Shown one piece after another: positions 1 to 12,326 of a stretch of 64,000 bases of DNA. The notes beneath the pieces are model-generated. The model worked only from the letters and a program-made list of their open reading frames with translations, made no database searches and was not told where the DNA came from. Numbering within the stretch: position 1 is the stretch's first letter; every line of letters starts with the position of its first letter. The stretch comes from Poecilobothrus nobilitatus (taxonomy: Eukaryota > Arthropoda > Insecta > Diptera > Dolichopodidae): contig OX352773.1 of assembly GCA_947095535.1 (NCBI GenBank), positions 268,204,515 through 268,268,514 on the forward strand. The letters run 5' to 3'. Both the position numbers and the translations under genes were made by a program.

Positions 1-1974
1 ATGCATGTATGTATACATATTAGCAAAATTTGAAGTGTAGATACCATCTTCTTAGCGTGAAAAAAAAAAACAAAATTACATAAAATCAATATTTTATGCG
101 AATACAAATCTTAACCTGCAAACAAAAAGAATATACAAACAAAAACTGGTTTTACCAGATTCTAGAATTAACTGCAGTTTATATTTGCCAATATAATTTA
201 ACAATTAAAATCTTAACAATTGATAGAAATAACTCAAAAAAAAGTTAATGCACGTTTTATACTGTTCTGAAGGCAATAACTGAAGCCAATATTTATGAAT
301 TAATTCAATAAAACCAAAAGTGCTACTCTCCTTCGAGGAGGAACTATCAATTAATCCTGATTTAATATAATATTTGAAAAATTACAAAAATCTTTCAACA
401 TTAAAGCGGCATATCATAAAAAGTCAGCACGAAAATAACCTAAAAAGTTGTGAATTTCGTCAAGTAAGACATAAAAAATGTGAAATTCCAATCCTGTTGT
501 TTTTGTATTAATCAGAATAATTCTGAAATTTTCTTCAACTTTGATAATATTGTGATTATCTAATTAAAAGTTTAATTGTCCTTTTATATAATAAATAATT
601 TGTTAAATAAAATTTTTAATAAATTTGTATCAACTGAACTCTGTGATCTGTCATAATTTTATGGTTAGAATTTTTTTTTGTTGTTCATCAATTTAATTAT
701 TTTTGTTGTTTTTTAAATATATATATATATTTTATAATGTAATATATATATGTAAATTTTTTCATTTATTTTAAGGACACTGACGTACATAAATGCAAAC
801 ATTTTCCTTTATAAATAGTGATTTACCACACCACATAATATGTGTATTGTATATTATTAGCAATATCATTGCTTTTTTTGTAAACATATGCATACATATA
901 TCGATATATATATAAATATGTATAAATTATAAAAGGTCGTCTATTTATTTTCAATGTCAAACAAAGAATAGAATTAATTAAGTTATTAATCGAAAATTTT
1001 ATACGACCATATTATATAATAATAAAAAGAGTTTTTCTTTTCTCTTTCTTTTATTCTAAATTTACTTCGAAAACTAGAGTTTACTCTCTCTTTTATTCCC
1101 ACACGTACCCTAAAGGGAATTTTCATTACCCTTTATTTTAAATTATATGATATATTATATATTATATTATATATAATTATATCAAATATATATATAAAAT
1201 ATATATATATATATGCTAAGTTATTAATTTTCTTATAAATATGAGTGTAGAAATGATATAAATTAGTTGTGTTTGTAGTTTTGATTATAGAGATGAAGTT
1301 TTTATTTAGTGACAATAAGTTGAACTATATGATAATTAAAGTTTTGAAAGGAACGGTTATATTATATTTATTTTTTTTTATTATTATTATTAATTTATTA
1401 TTAAATTATTCATACATGTTTCAACTTCTCATAACCCAATTATTATTTTTCTGAATTGCATTTTATAATTTTCTTTACAAATTTAAGTTAAAAATAAAAA
1501 TAAATCTTACAATACAATAATTATGCCAGAATTTAAATTGGATTTATTATAATTTTCAAAATAATTTAAGATTTTATTTTAAGAGGGATGTCAAAGAATA
1601 TAAGGAATATTTTTCTTTCTTACATGGTAATTCGCCTATGATTATAAAGATTTTAATATGCATCAATTTTGCAGCTGAACAAACTTTTCAACGTTATTTT
1701 CATACTTTGTAATCGACATGGAAAAATTTCATGTTTAAACAATGTGGGATTAAAATGAATTGAGACGTCGTGGGATTACGATGATAATTGGGAACTGAAT
1801 GACGATTTAGGAAAAAATTGATATATATTCGATATTCATTGAGTTATTCATAGAATATATCTGAAGTATTTCTTATTGAAATAAATGTGAAGGTTACATG
1901 TAAAATTTTCTTAGGTTACTATAGCTACAATTCCATAAGATATCTTTTATATAATTTATATTGGGTTGTAAAGT
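1..1974. other. AT-rich unassigned DNA
   Basis: I see no gene here. The stretch is AT-rich, with short (TA)n runs near 715-735 and 1,180-1,215. The only open frames are under 65 codons, low in complexity and without recognisable motifs. Confidence 0.6.
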
Positions 1975-2162
1975 TGTTTTTTTTTTTAATGTATTTCTCT
2001 GCCACATAAATGTGGACAGTAAATTACACACCCTTTCCTGTTCAGGCGTGGCTGTACATGTCGTAAGGGGGAATAACTCTTATGACGGTGGGATTCGAAC
2101 CCACGCTCTCTCGGTGTTTACAGCGTATTTTATACGCTCTTACCCACTGGGTTACCGAGCCT
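1975..2162 (-). mobile_element. tRNA-derived SINE, family S1, copy a
   Basis: On the minus strand this begins with a tRNA-like head: GGCTCGGTAACCCAGTGGGT (A-box region), followed about 45 bases later by a perfect B box, GGTTCGAATCC (about 2,092-2,102). A non-tRNA body of about 90 bases follows, then an A-rich 3' tail, seen as a T run near 1,979-1,990. Three further copies lie in the window at 6,950, 15,700 and 40,765. The head matches RNA polymerase III internal promoters of tRNA-derived SINEs. The four-copy structure and tail rule out a functional tRNA. Confidence 0.8.
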
Positions 2163-2711
2163 CCTGATTATAAAGTATAAAATAAAATAATTTATGTTGG
2201 ATATTTGTTTAGAATTTATAAGCATTATAATATTTGGCTATTAATGACATAATAATCCTTGATTCATTATTTGCCATTTACAAATAATTTTATCTGGAAT
2301 CGAAGTTGAATCTTGGATTTCGAATAAGAGTATTATATCCAGCTGTATGTCGAGAGGCTATTCAGCTGTTTATTATATTATTATTCTTCTTAACTTATTA
2401 TTTTTTATTTCGATGTAATGCTCTCATTTTCTTTTATACTTTGTTCATGTTATTGTCATCGATAATAGCTCAATTCTTAGTAAAGGGGATTTTATTGTTT
2501 GCTTTCTTTCTCATGAAATTTTTTTATGCCACTTATTAAATCTTTTGTTTTTGTTAATTATTTTTCATGTCTGCCGCTTAAAAGAAGCCTTCAATATTGT
2601 ATTTTTATTTCGTAACATGTAACATATTTATATCCTTTATATATACTTTCACATATTCATGTCTTTCCCTTTCCTTCTATTAATGCCTTCTGCACCAGAT
2701 TTATAAATCAT

Positions 2712-2811
2712 CTTTTTATATTATTTATATATCATTATATCATCTTTACAAAATAAATTCCAATTTTATATTATCTATATATCATCATATCATCTTTACA
2801 AAATAAATTCC
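2712..2811. repeat. 50-bp tandem duplication, 2 copies
   Basis: The unit containing CATCTTTACAAAATAAATTC recurs exactly 50 bases on (2,741 and 2,791), with only a few differences between the two copies. It looks like a simple local duplication. Confidence 0.8.
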
Positions 2812-3109
2812 AAAAAATCAAAGTCCAGGAAGTAAAAATTTAGAAAATAATTCACAGAACCATCATTGTCACAAGGAACCCCTGAATCCTGAAATTCAAG
2901 ATATCAAGAAAAATATCTAGAAACAAAAATTGAAAATAAATAAAACTTGATTACAATTTTTTTGTTTACAAAAAAGGACGGTCATTTTATAGCGAAAATA
3001 ATAACAAAACTAATTTTCTCAAAAAAGCGAAAATCTTGCTTTCCGCATCCAACAAAAATATCAAGAAATTTAAGCCTGATTCGATATATTTTAGTAGAAT
3101 AGAGAGCAA

Positions 3110-3350
3110 ACAAGTGAGGTTGCTAAATAAATTATTGAAACACTGATTTCCAATCAGAATTAAAAGCTCTAAGTTTAAATGTTGTTAAAAAATGATTAAT
3201 TCAATACGTTTCCATTCTTGAACTGGTAGAAGTGAAATCTTAATTTTCTAAAGCAAAGCTCTAAAATTAGTGGAAGCTGCAAATTCCACACTTCTGATAA
3301 ATAAATGATTGAAACCCTAATTTTGTAACCAACCATAAAATTCTCGCTAA
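3110..3350 (-). repeat. Family Q repeat, diverged copy
   Basis: The reverse complement of about 3,290-3,350 contains TTATGGTTGGTTACAAAATT followed by AGGGTTTCAAT. This matches the core of the family Q repeat near 41,707-41,745. A rough inverted partial copy lies at about 3,120-3,180. The copy is diverged and its boundaries are approximate. Confidence 0.5.
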
Positions 3351-6300
3351 ATGGATCAATCTAGTTCACTATTTCCACCAATTGTAAACATTTATCACAT
3401 AATTATCTGAGGTCTGGATTTAATTTTTTTTGAAAATTAAAATTTTCAGATTTTCTAATTTTTGGATTTACTTTTCTGTATTTTGCGTTTTAATCTTTTC
3501 TGTTTTTAGAATTTTTGAATATAATTTTCTGGTAAATTTACAAAAGAAAAGAGTGGTTACAAAAAAAAGGATTTTTTGGCCCATAATAAAAAGTTCTATT
3601 ATTTTAAGAAAATTAATGAATTTCATTTATTAGAATTATTCAATCACTTTATTATTTTTCTTATTTTAAAACATACTACAAAAAATAATAAAATTCATTT
3701 AAAACATCAAAAGTAAAAAGTAGGTACAACAGAAAAAAAAATCCTAAAATTATCGTTTTATTCAAATTTAGATCCATTCTAAGTTCATTATTTTAATTTT
3801 ACAATAACTTCTTAACTATTAAAAAGTCTCATCATACTCTAATATTTGTCTAGTCTTAACCATAATATTCCTTAACCATAATAATAAAAACCATCTTAAG
3901 CTTTTCAACTGTAAATCAAAGGATTTCTTTAAAAAGAAAACATCCTACAAGGATTTTTTTATGTCAGCTCTTAACAATCAAAGAAATGAATGTTTTTATT
4001 ATAATATTTAATTTAAAAAAAAAAAATGAAAGAAATTCCTAAAAAATTCTTCAAAATGAAATTCCAAGAAAAAAAAAATTAAAAAATTGTAAATCAATCC
4101 AATAATATCGATTTAAGTCAATCAGAATTTTTTCCCAAAAATAAATTGCATTTAAATCGCATCAAATAAGATTTTTATGAGATTTTCTATTTTCATCCCA
4201 CCATTTGATTTTATATTTTTATTTATATTATCATACCACTTGTCTCCTGCTTTTCACTAATATTATCCTATTTCCAATGATTCAATATAATGTTATATAA
4301 TATTATGTATCTACTGATAGTATATATATATAATGTACATACTTATATACAGGCACTTAGATTTATATTAAATATATTTTTTATTCTATTTTTATTTTTA
4401 TTCCAATATTTATTTTTTCTGTTCAACTGTCTCCTATAACCTTTACCCAGTTTTCCAATTAGATCATTCAGTTTAGGTTGTTGATGCTCTCCTGCTGTAT
4501 TACATTTTACACTTAAAGTATATCTTGGCATTGATTTTTAATTTTGCCTACTTTTTATATATACTCGTAAGCAGAACCACAAAAAATCATTCATAACAAA
4601 AATATCATGAACTTTTAAAGAATAAAATATTACATTCTATTATGGATTTTTAGAATTACAAAATACAAAAAAAAAAAACTTTAGTACCAAAAAAAAACAA
4701 AAAAGAAGTAAATTCCGTTGGAGGCTTAATTCTTTAGAATTTCATGTTATTCATTTTTACTACCATTCAACAAAATTTTATTCATTCTTTGTCCCCCCTA
4801 CCCCATTATTCTTCAATCAATTTATTTTTATTTGTATTCTGATCTTATTGTATATGTAAATGTAATGTAATATTTTCTTCCACTACTGTTGGATTACTTG
4901 ATTTTTACAATAATGGGGTGTTTAAATTTGCAATAAAGATTAATTCGTATAACCATTTCAATTTTTTTTTTCTACTACCACGACCATTACCACCATCATA
5001 CTTACTTCTTTTACGACTCCTTTTTATAAAAAAAATAAACGTTTATATAACAAAATTTACACTTTATCCCATCACATATGATTTAAAAAAAATCACAAGC
5101 AATATTAAAAAAATATATCAGACACCTCCTTGTTATAAATAGGTTAGGTATATAGAATTATAATTTTATTCCTTTCTCTTTTGTTATAATGGAAACTGAC
5201 TGAGTATTTTTATAGATTTCATTTTTTTGGTGGTATCTTTATATATCTCTAGATAATTTTTTTTGTTTTATTTATGCTTTAGATTCAAAAAAGCGAAACG
5301 TTTAAGAAATTTTGAGATAAAACATATTCATAAATGTGAGGTAAACATACATTATATTATATATCTAAATATATTTGTATTCATGTGTATTTCAAACATA
5401 AATACGTGATTTTGAAGAAGTTGAGGAGGAAAATATAAAATTTGAGCCATCAGGGAGTTAAAATGTAATTTTGAATGGTTGGATTGTCTGAATCAGATTT
5501 GTGATTTGGGTTTTCGAAATCAAAAAATATTTCAGTTTCTGGGAATATTTTTCTTTTGTTTGTCGTAACCTACGAAAAGATGAAACAGGAAAAAAAACCT
5601 AACCCAAATATGCATACATATATGTTTAACAAAAACAGCAAAATATTAAAAAGTCTTTGAAGAGTTTAGATTCTAAACAGAAGATCTCTTATCAATTTTA
5701 TTTTTTTTTTAATAAAGTACAGAGTAGATACTCTTCAATCCTCACAATAGCAATAAATTTTGAATTCCCAGTGATTTAAAAAAATTTTCTTTTTTTTTAT
5801 ATTGGATTTCCTTCTAGTCTTTTTTTAATTACGTGAGAATCAATGGTGATTAAACACTTCAATAGAATTTGAATCCTTATAATTTTTTTTTTGTTTTTTT
5901 CTTTTGTTACTTAACTAGAAAAATGTTTTTGAAATTAATTGAGTTCGAACGTTTTTAAAATAAATAGAAAAGAGGATTGAAAAATAAGGTAAATAACTTT
6001 CAATATAAACTTTTTTTTAAATTAATTGAGAATAGTGGTTTTTTTTAAATTTTGTTTAAGTAGTTAATGAAATTTATTAAATTTTTTACACCAAATGATT
6101 TTTCATTTTGTTATGTAGAAAAATTGACAAATAATACAGTATCAATAGAATTTTATTTTCCCCTTACTTTCCTTCCAAATGAAACATGACATGTGCATCA
6201 AAGATCCCATCATATGGTTTAGTTTAGTTAAAAAGGAGAATAGTTTTTCTTGATTTCTTTTTGTTGCATTTCCGCAAAAAATCTGCATGTCATTGTAAAC

Positions 6301-6414
6301 AAGGGTTTTTATTTTTATTTATTTTACTGGTTTTTTAAACAGTTCCCAAAATAATAAAAAAAAACCAAATTTACAAGTTACAAGTTATAAATGTCAAATT
6401 TATAATCAAACAAA

Positions 6415-6735
6415 TTATTCAATTTCTTTTCCAAAATCTTCCAAAGACACCAAGAATCCCCCCTTGGTAGTGTCAGATTCTTACTGACTAAACCCATCAC
6501 CCCCTTAAGCCAATATAATGGCATGAAATCCCTACCTGATAATGCAGTACATTGATTAGAAAGTAGGGATAGAAAAACGGATAGAACAAGGGGCAGGAAA
6601 CATTGAATTGGGGAGTGGAACTGCAAGTTAACAATAATTATGCCTATTATTCTTGCTAATTTGCAATCAGTAATGATAGTTACAGTTAACAGTTACAACA
6701 TGCAGTAGTATATAAAACCTACCCGCATGTTGTAA
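6415..6735 (+). repeat. Family M interspersed repeat, copy 1
   Basis: This is a roughly 300-bp block with higher GC than its surroundings. It is alignable by eye to 17,295-17,545. Shared landmarks in order are CCTTGGTA-TGTCAGATTCTTAC, GATAGAACAAGG, GGAAACATT-GAATTGGG, and ACAGTTACA-CATGCAGTA near the right end. It is not coding. No terminal repeats or target duplication could be defined, so its class is unknown. Confidence 0.65.
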
Positions 6736-6784
6736 CCAAAGATAGCTCCACTATAATAGCTATTATTTACTATTACTATACATT

Positions 6785-6862
6785 ATTATGATTAGTTTGA
6801 ACCCAAGACTTTCCGATTGAAAGACTGACAAATTAACCACTACGTTATGAGTCAGATAATTA
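6785..6862 (-). mobile_element. tRNA-like SINE head, family S2, copy 1
   Basis: The minus strand shows TCTGACTCATAACGTAGTGG (A-box-like), a CTTTC/GAAAG anticodon-arm hairpin, and GGGTTCAAAC (B-box-like). Its companion at 7,325-7,402 has the same layout. It is an old tRNA-derived element and unlikely to be a functional tRNA. Confidence 0.6.
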
Positions 6863-6949
6863 AAGATTTAGTCTGAATAAATTTGAAAAAAAAAAGAAAG
6901 TTAAGAAAATTATTAGCGATACTTTTATACTTGTAACGTTAGGATATAT

Positions 6950-7142
6950 ATTTTTTTTCTCACATACATAATTACCTCACATAAATTGTGACAAGGAAAT
7001 TATATAGACTTTCCTTTTTAGGTGTGACTGCAAATGTCGTAAAAGATAATTATTCTTTCGACGTGTGTGGGATTCGAACCCACATTCCCTCGGTGTCTAC
7101 AACGTATTTCATACGCTCTTACCCATTAGTGCACGAGCCGCA
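6950..7142 (-). mobile_element. tRNA-derived SINE, family S1, copy b
   Basis: This is the same family as 1,975-2,162. It has a perfect B box, GGTTCGAATCC (about 7,070-7,082 read on the minus strand), the A-box region in the minus-strand start (GGCTCGTGCACTAATGGGTA), the conserved body with CCTTGTCACA, and an A-rich tail. It lies between two S2-type tRNA-like heads, giving a cluster of three SINE pieces within about 620 bp. Confidence 0.8.
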
Positions 7143-7324
7143 GAATATATTCGATAACCATATGCAAATAAATAAACAAAAATTAATCGATATTTTTTAG
7201 GATACCGATATTTTTTAGGACCCTTTTGCCTCTAGTATGTGGGCCATCTCGGTACAAGTATTCAATTATAATTATATTTAATATTTTGTTTACATTGTTT
7301 TATTATATTATTATATATTATTTT

Positions 7325-7402
7325 TGACCTGACCATGGTTTGAACCCGAAATCTTTCGTCTGAAAGACCCGTGACTTACGCACTGCATCATTGGTCAGAT
7401 TT
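7325..7402 (-). mobile_element. tRNA-like SINE head, family S2, copy 2
   Basis: The minus strand folds in outline as a tRNA. An acceptor-like stem of seven pairs (TCTGACC with GGTCAGG), a D-arm-like stem, a CTTTC/GAAAG hairpin and GGGTTCAAACC are all present. The anticodon loop geometry is irregular, so I read it as tRNA-derived rather than as a working tRNA. It is related to 6,785-6,862. Confidence 0.65.
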
Positions 7403-7409
7403 TAATTTA

Positions 7410-10400
7410 TTTAGATTAAAATATTTTAAAAGAAATTTATATTGAATTTTGTTAGTTAAACCACTATGAATAAGCCCACCCCACGTATGTTTCACATCAT
7501 TCAACGACATATGTTGACTGATGATATAAAGCATTTGAAACATCGGGAAAATCCACAAAAAGTTACGCGAAGTTATCCGCAGTCGTTTACAAATTAAAGT
7601 TAAATTACATTATCGTTTACAAATTATCGTTTACAAATTAAAGTTAAAGTCTCACGAAGAAATCTAAAATAATATTAATAAAAAATAGTATTTGAATGAA
7701 ACAATTTCGATGTTTCATTAATCGGTTTTTTCCTTTTGACGTGTCATATATATGTTTTGTTTTTAAAGGCACATGTTGGGTTTACATATTGAAAAACATA
7801 AATAAACCCGTTTGCACTATTTCGTTATAGACTAAGATACTAATCAAAATTTTGAAAAGTTTACAAATTTTTTTTTTTACAAAATGTGCTAAAAATTATC
7901 TAATATACTTTTTTGCAAAAATTTTAAATTTAAATATTATAAGTTAATATTTTGGTTATAAAACACCGGAAATGAAGAAAAAAATATTTTATACTACTAA
8001 TAAATTTTTTTTTTTTTTTTATTTTATTAATCTAGAAAAAATGCATATCTGAGGCTACAAAGAAAACTTAATAACTTTGTTGTAGAATCTTATGCAATAG
8101 TAATTCCTTTATTCTTATGCAAAATTACTCCCTACTTGCCTTACTTATTGTAGTTTCTACTGCTATAATAATTGCAAAACGAGGCACCGCAACAGATCTA
8201 TATAGATCCGATTTACCCGGCTTTCTTCCTTTTGCTTAGAATATACCGATTCAAAATTTATTCTATGAAGCCAATATTATTAATACTATATTAAAATTAA
8301 TTTGTTATCTTACAAAATTAATTTAATATAAAATATTATCACTATTGTTTTTTAATGTAACTCAACTTAGACCTTGATTTCAAATATTCTTTACAGATCA
8401 TGGTACAGATCAATTCAAAAATAAAAAAAAATACAAAGATACAATTTAGAATAATTTCAATTCAATTTAACATCCTTTGGAATTTAGAATCAATTCTAAA
8501 GTTATCTTCTTTTTTATATCTAACAATACATTCTTTCTTTTAAATTTAAAAAAAAATTTAAATTAAAAAAAAAAACAAAATGTATATATATTATTTTCAT
8601 TTTATGCTTTTAAAGGAAACATTTTTTTTCCTTTCATTTTATTACTGTTATTTTATAAAATAAAAAAAGTTATAGCTACTTTAAAATCTTTCGAATCAAA
8701 TTTTTTTTTTATTTTAAACAAAAATAAAACTTTTTTTTCTGACATTTTATATTATAACACACATGCACATATACAAATTACAAATGAAATCAGGATCTGC
8801 TATATACCATTTCTTGTTTTTAATGTAAAAACAATTTAAAAGTTAAACTATCTCTTAATGAATGTTACATTAACAATAAAATAGAACAAAACGATACATC
8901 CCTTTTTAAAGTTTTGCAATTTGTAAAAAATTTTACACATCTGTCTATATACTCAGTGATGTTGCTAATACTATATGCAGTACAATTTTTTTTTTTATTT
9001 GATTACAGTTACTCTTACATTACTTAACAAAACATATCACTAAAGCATCGAATTTAAAATTTAAAATACAATTCAAAATATTCATAAAAACTTTAAATAC
9101 TCTTCAGCACTGACTGTATGTTACTTAAAGGATTTCAAATGTTATTGTTGTTGTACTTGCCCATACACCTAGAATCAGGGATCCGTTGTGCTACACTTCT
9201 CAATGATCCACTCGTCAGTGTCTCATCAAGGATTTCAAATAGCCAAAGTGCTGCAGCTGTATGCAACTGTATGCAACTGCTATTTATAACCGTTCCACAA
9301 TATAAAAACCCATCTAACTGAATCAGAAATGTCGGTAATTTTTTTAAAAACTAATTTTATAGACAAATTTCTTGTTAAGAACTTATTTTATAGCAAAGCT
9401 TAAATAATTATTTACTTATCCACTATATAAATTTTTTAAAATGAAGTCACTCGTCATTTAAAGCTCTAACCTCTCACTGCTAGTATTATTACCTCTAATT
9501 AGTCGCTAAATACAGAGAGTAAATAAGTTCAAGTAATATAAGACGGTTTCAATTTAAATTAAAAAATCATCAATCTACATTTACAAGTGAATGAATTGAA
9601 AAATCGTATACATTAATTTGTACCTCAATGTATAATTCAGATACAAAAATATACATAAACATACATAGAATATACAAATATGTATGCATAAAAGTATACA
9701 TATGTGCAATGTACCGCAGGCTATTAAAATAGGGATACCAGAGTGCGGAACCAAAAAAAAAAAAACAAGAAGCAACGATAATAATAAAAAAATACCGTAA
9801 AGGGTGAACCCCTCAAGAATTTGTGAAGAACAAAAAAGAAAAGAGAACAAATTTACAATCATTTTCTATTCTAATGATGAAAATTTTTTTTTTGGTAAAA
9901 CATTAAAGATATAAAAAAATGTACAGATACAAACAATTGTTTAATAAAATGGAACGAGCTGAAATTGAATGAAATGAATGCTTCTATGTTTTAAGAAAGA
10001 ACTTTTTGATATTATGTACATTTTGTATTTTATGAATGAATATTTTTATATATATACATATATATATGGAAAAATAATATGAGAATTTTTAGTGTCCTTG
10101 GCACAATATTTGAGACCATTAAATTCAAATAAAAACCGAGGGCTTTATTTTAAATTAAGGAATGTACGTTTATTTGTGACGATTTTTTTTTATTTCTTAC
10201 TTTTGATTTTAACAATTTTTTACATGTTTTTGAAGGATAAAAATTTGTTTGTCTTTCATTTAAAAGGGCAAATTTAAAAGGATTAGCTCAAGGAATAATG
10301 GTTAATAGCTTTTTTTTTTTCTTTAAAGAAACAAGTTTTTTTATTTATAAAGTTGATAATAGTAAATTGGTAATTACGACAAATTTAATAATAAAATTTA

Positions 10401-10918
10401 ATGATCAGTAGAAGAAGATTAATTTTAATTATGTAATTGAAAAACATGTTACTGATTTAATGAAAATGTAAACATATTTTATCTTTTTATTGGAGGTAAT
10501 GAACATTTAAGTTATTTGTCGTCCTTGTTTTGCCAATTAAAAGCTTTACTTTTATTATTACGACAATATATTAGTATTTTAAAACGTATTCCAATCCAAT
10601 TATAATTTTCGTATAATTTTACAACTTTGTTTCTTCTATTGACCTTATATTGTCTTCGAAACGATTAAACATCTCTGACTATGTTATGTAGATTGGAAAT
10701 TAACTTTCTAAATTTTTTATTCATTAATTTTATTTTTCGTTTAGTTTTTCTACTTTAAATTTTTTCTTCGACAACCAGTTGTAGCCGCTTACCTATAACG
10801 GTAAATGATATTCAATTTTCTTATTCTGGATTTTATTAGTATAGTTCTTCATATACATCTAGCGCTCATTTCTTCAATTTTTTTAAAACAATAGTTACAA
10901 CTATTTGTTCTATTTTAC
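7410..10918. other. AT-rich unassigned DNA
   Basis: No gene is supported. There is a small duplication (CGTTTACAAATTA units near 7,580-7,650). A less AT-rich patch at 9,118-9,320 contains a 67-codon frame with no recognisable domain; its two ATGCAACTGT units are a short direct repeat. Confidence 0.5.
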
Positions 10919-11480
10919 TTTACATGTTTTTAATTGGGAACGATAGTAGGCAGATATCATCAAATAATCAAGTTCTTTTAGTTACGTGAATAAATTCAAT
11001 GTAATTTCTGTTCTTTTCGAGCTCATCTTTTCAATGATGTCATCTAGCACTGTTGTGCAGAGCATTCGCGCCACTGAGATGCCAGTTTGTTTTATTTATG
11101 TGTTGGTGGTGAATGGTTTGCTAATGTTACTATTGTGGAGTTACTACTGAGAGTTGTGTATCCTCATATTATTTAATTTTTTGATAGATTTTCTTCGGCA
11201 TATTTTGTTTTTTATGCTATTCATATGGCTTTTCCCCTTATAGATTCGAAAACTTTTTTAAAGGCGATGAAATAAAGTAAAATGAGCTCGCCATTCTATT
11301 GATTGCTCAACAACAATTCGGAGTGTATGCAGTTTCTGTGGGGGCGGAATTCTGTTTTTGGCTTCATTCCTTATTTGATCTTCCAATTTCTCTTGTATTA
11401 TTTTTATCAAAATTTTGTAGAATTTAGCACATGGAGAAGCATTAGTCGCACTTGGCAAGATTGATTTTCTTAAGAAACTG
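10919..11480 (-). pseudogene. Non-LTR retrotransposon reverse transcriptase fragment
   Basis: Minus-strand translation, over several frames, gives the RT landmarks in order. First comes a fingers region with RIVVEQSIEWRAHFTL and then KVFESI, the motif A region usually read as DF-KAFDSI. Next is TGISVARML, where GVRQG-LSP normally lies. Last is LKELDY followed in another frame by FDDICLLS, the catalytic ADD motif with F in place of A. Several frameshifts and stops show it is dead. Such elements encode an RT that copies their RNA into the genome. The motif order resembles RTE/CR1-type elements; clade assignment by eye is tentative. Confidence 0.75.
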
Positions 11481-11489
11481 GATGATTAT

Positions 11490-12326
11490 TCCATTTTTTT
11501 ATGTTACCTTACATGAAATTTTATTTAAAATTATCTGAACCTCCACATTACAAATGTATTCAGTTGTTTATACTTAAGTGTTTAAATAAAAACAAAAAAG
11601 AAAAACATTTCAATATTAAACCGAAACACCCACTAAATGCAATTACTATTTTTCTAAACTTTATTTTATATGGATAAGAATCTTATAAAGTTATTAGGAA
11701 TTTTAAATCACAACATGTTATACATACCAGATTATAAATAACATTCAATATTATGAATTAAACCCAGAAAGAACTTTGTTAATTTAGAGTTCTCTATTAA
11801 TATATAGGTACTCTTTAAACATTTTTCCTATATCTACAGTATTATAAAAAAGCTGTCTCTAAAATTTTACAATATGAAAGTTATCTTTTCACATATATAC
11901 CTTTAAACTACACACTGATATATAACAATATGTTTGGAATTTTCTGTTATTTTGTAGAAAAATATAAGATGGGCTATAGATAAGGATAATATTACTTGCA
12001 ACATATGTAACTGTTTATGAAAAGAAAAAAACTTTAAACTAAAGAAACAAAATATATTTAGGACAAATGGTGTAAAAACTCATATCTATTCACAATACAA
12101 TAAACTTTATTTGAAAAAAAAAAAAAAAATTTCTCAATAACTTTTGACCATAGCTATAAAACTATAATATGTATTTTATTTATAAATGATTTGTTAACTT
12201 TATTTTGTTTTATTAAAAGCCATTTATTACAAAAATTATTTTAAGTTTGTAATTTGAGTTAAAAAAAACTTATAACGACTCAATTTTTAAAATTTTGTTG
12301 TTATAATTTTGTAATAAACTCTCTTT
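11490..12326. other. AT-rich unassigned DNA
   Basis: I see nothing recognisable here. It is AT-rich sequence between an RT fragment and a family B repeat. Confidence 0.5.

Larger units (their letters stand above)
2163..6414. other. AT-rich unassigned DNA
   Basis: No gene is recognisable. The stretch holds a 50-bp unit repeated twice (2,712-2,811) and a diverged family Q repeat (3,110-3,350). The rest is AT-rich sequence with many A and T homopolymers. Confidence 0.55.

Noticed and set aside
7325..7402. Possible functional tRNA gene
   Set aside because: The acceptor stem pairs, but the anticodon loop is irregular and a related copy lies 540 bp away. A tRNA-derived SINE head explains it better.
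9118..9321. 67-codon frame in a less AT-rich patch
   Set aside because: The higher complexity drew attention, but there is no recognisable motif, and a short internal direct repeat (ATGCAACTGT) explains part of it.
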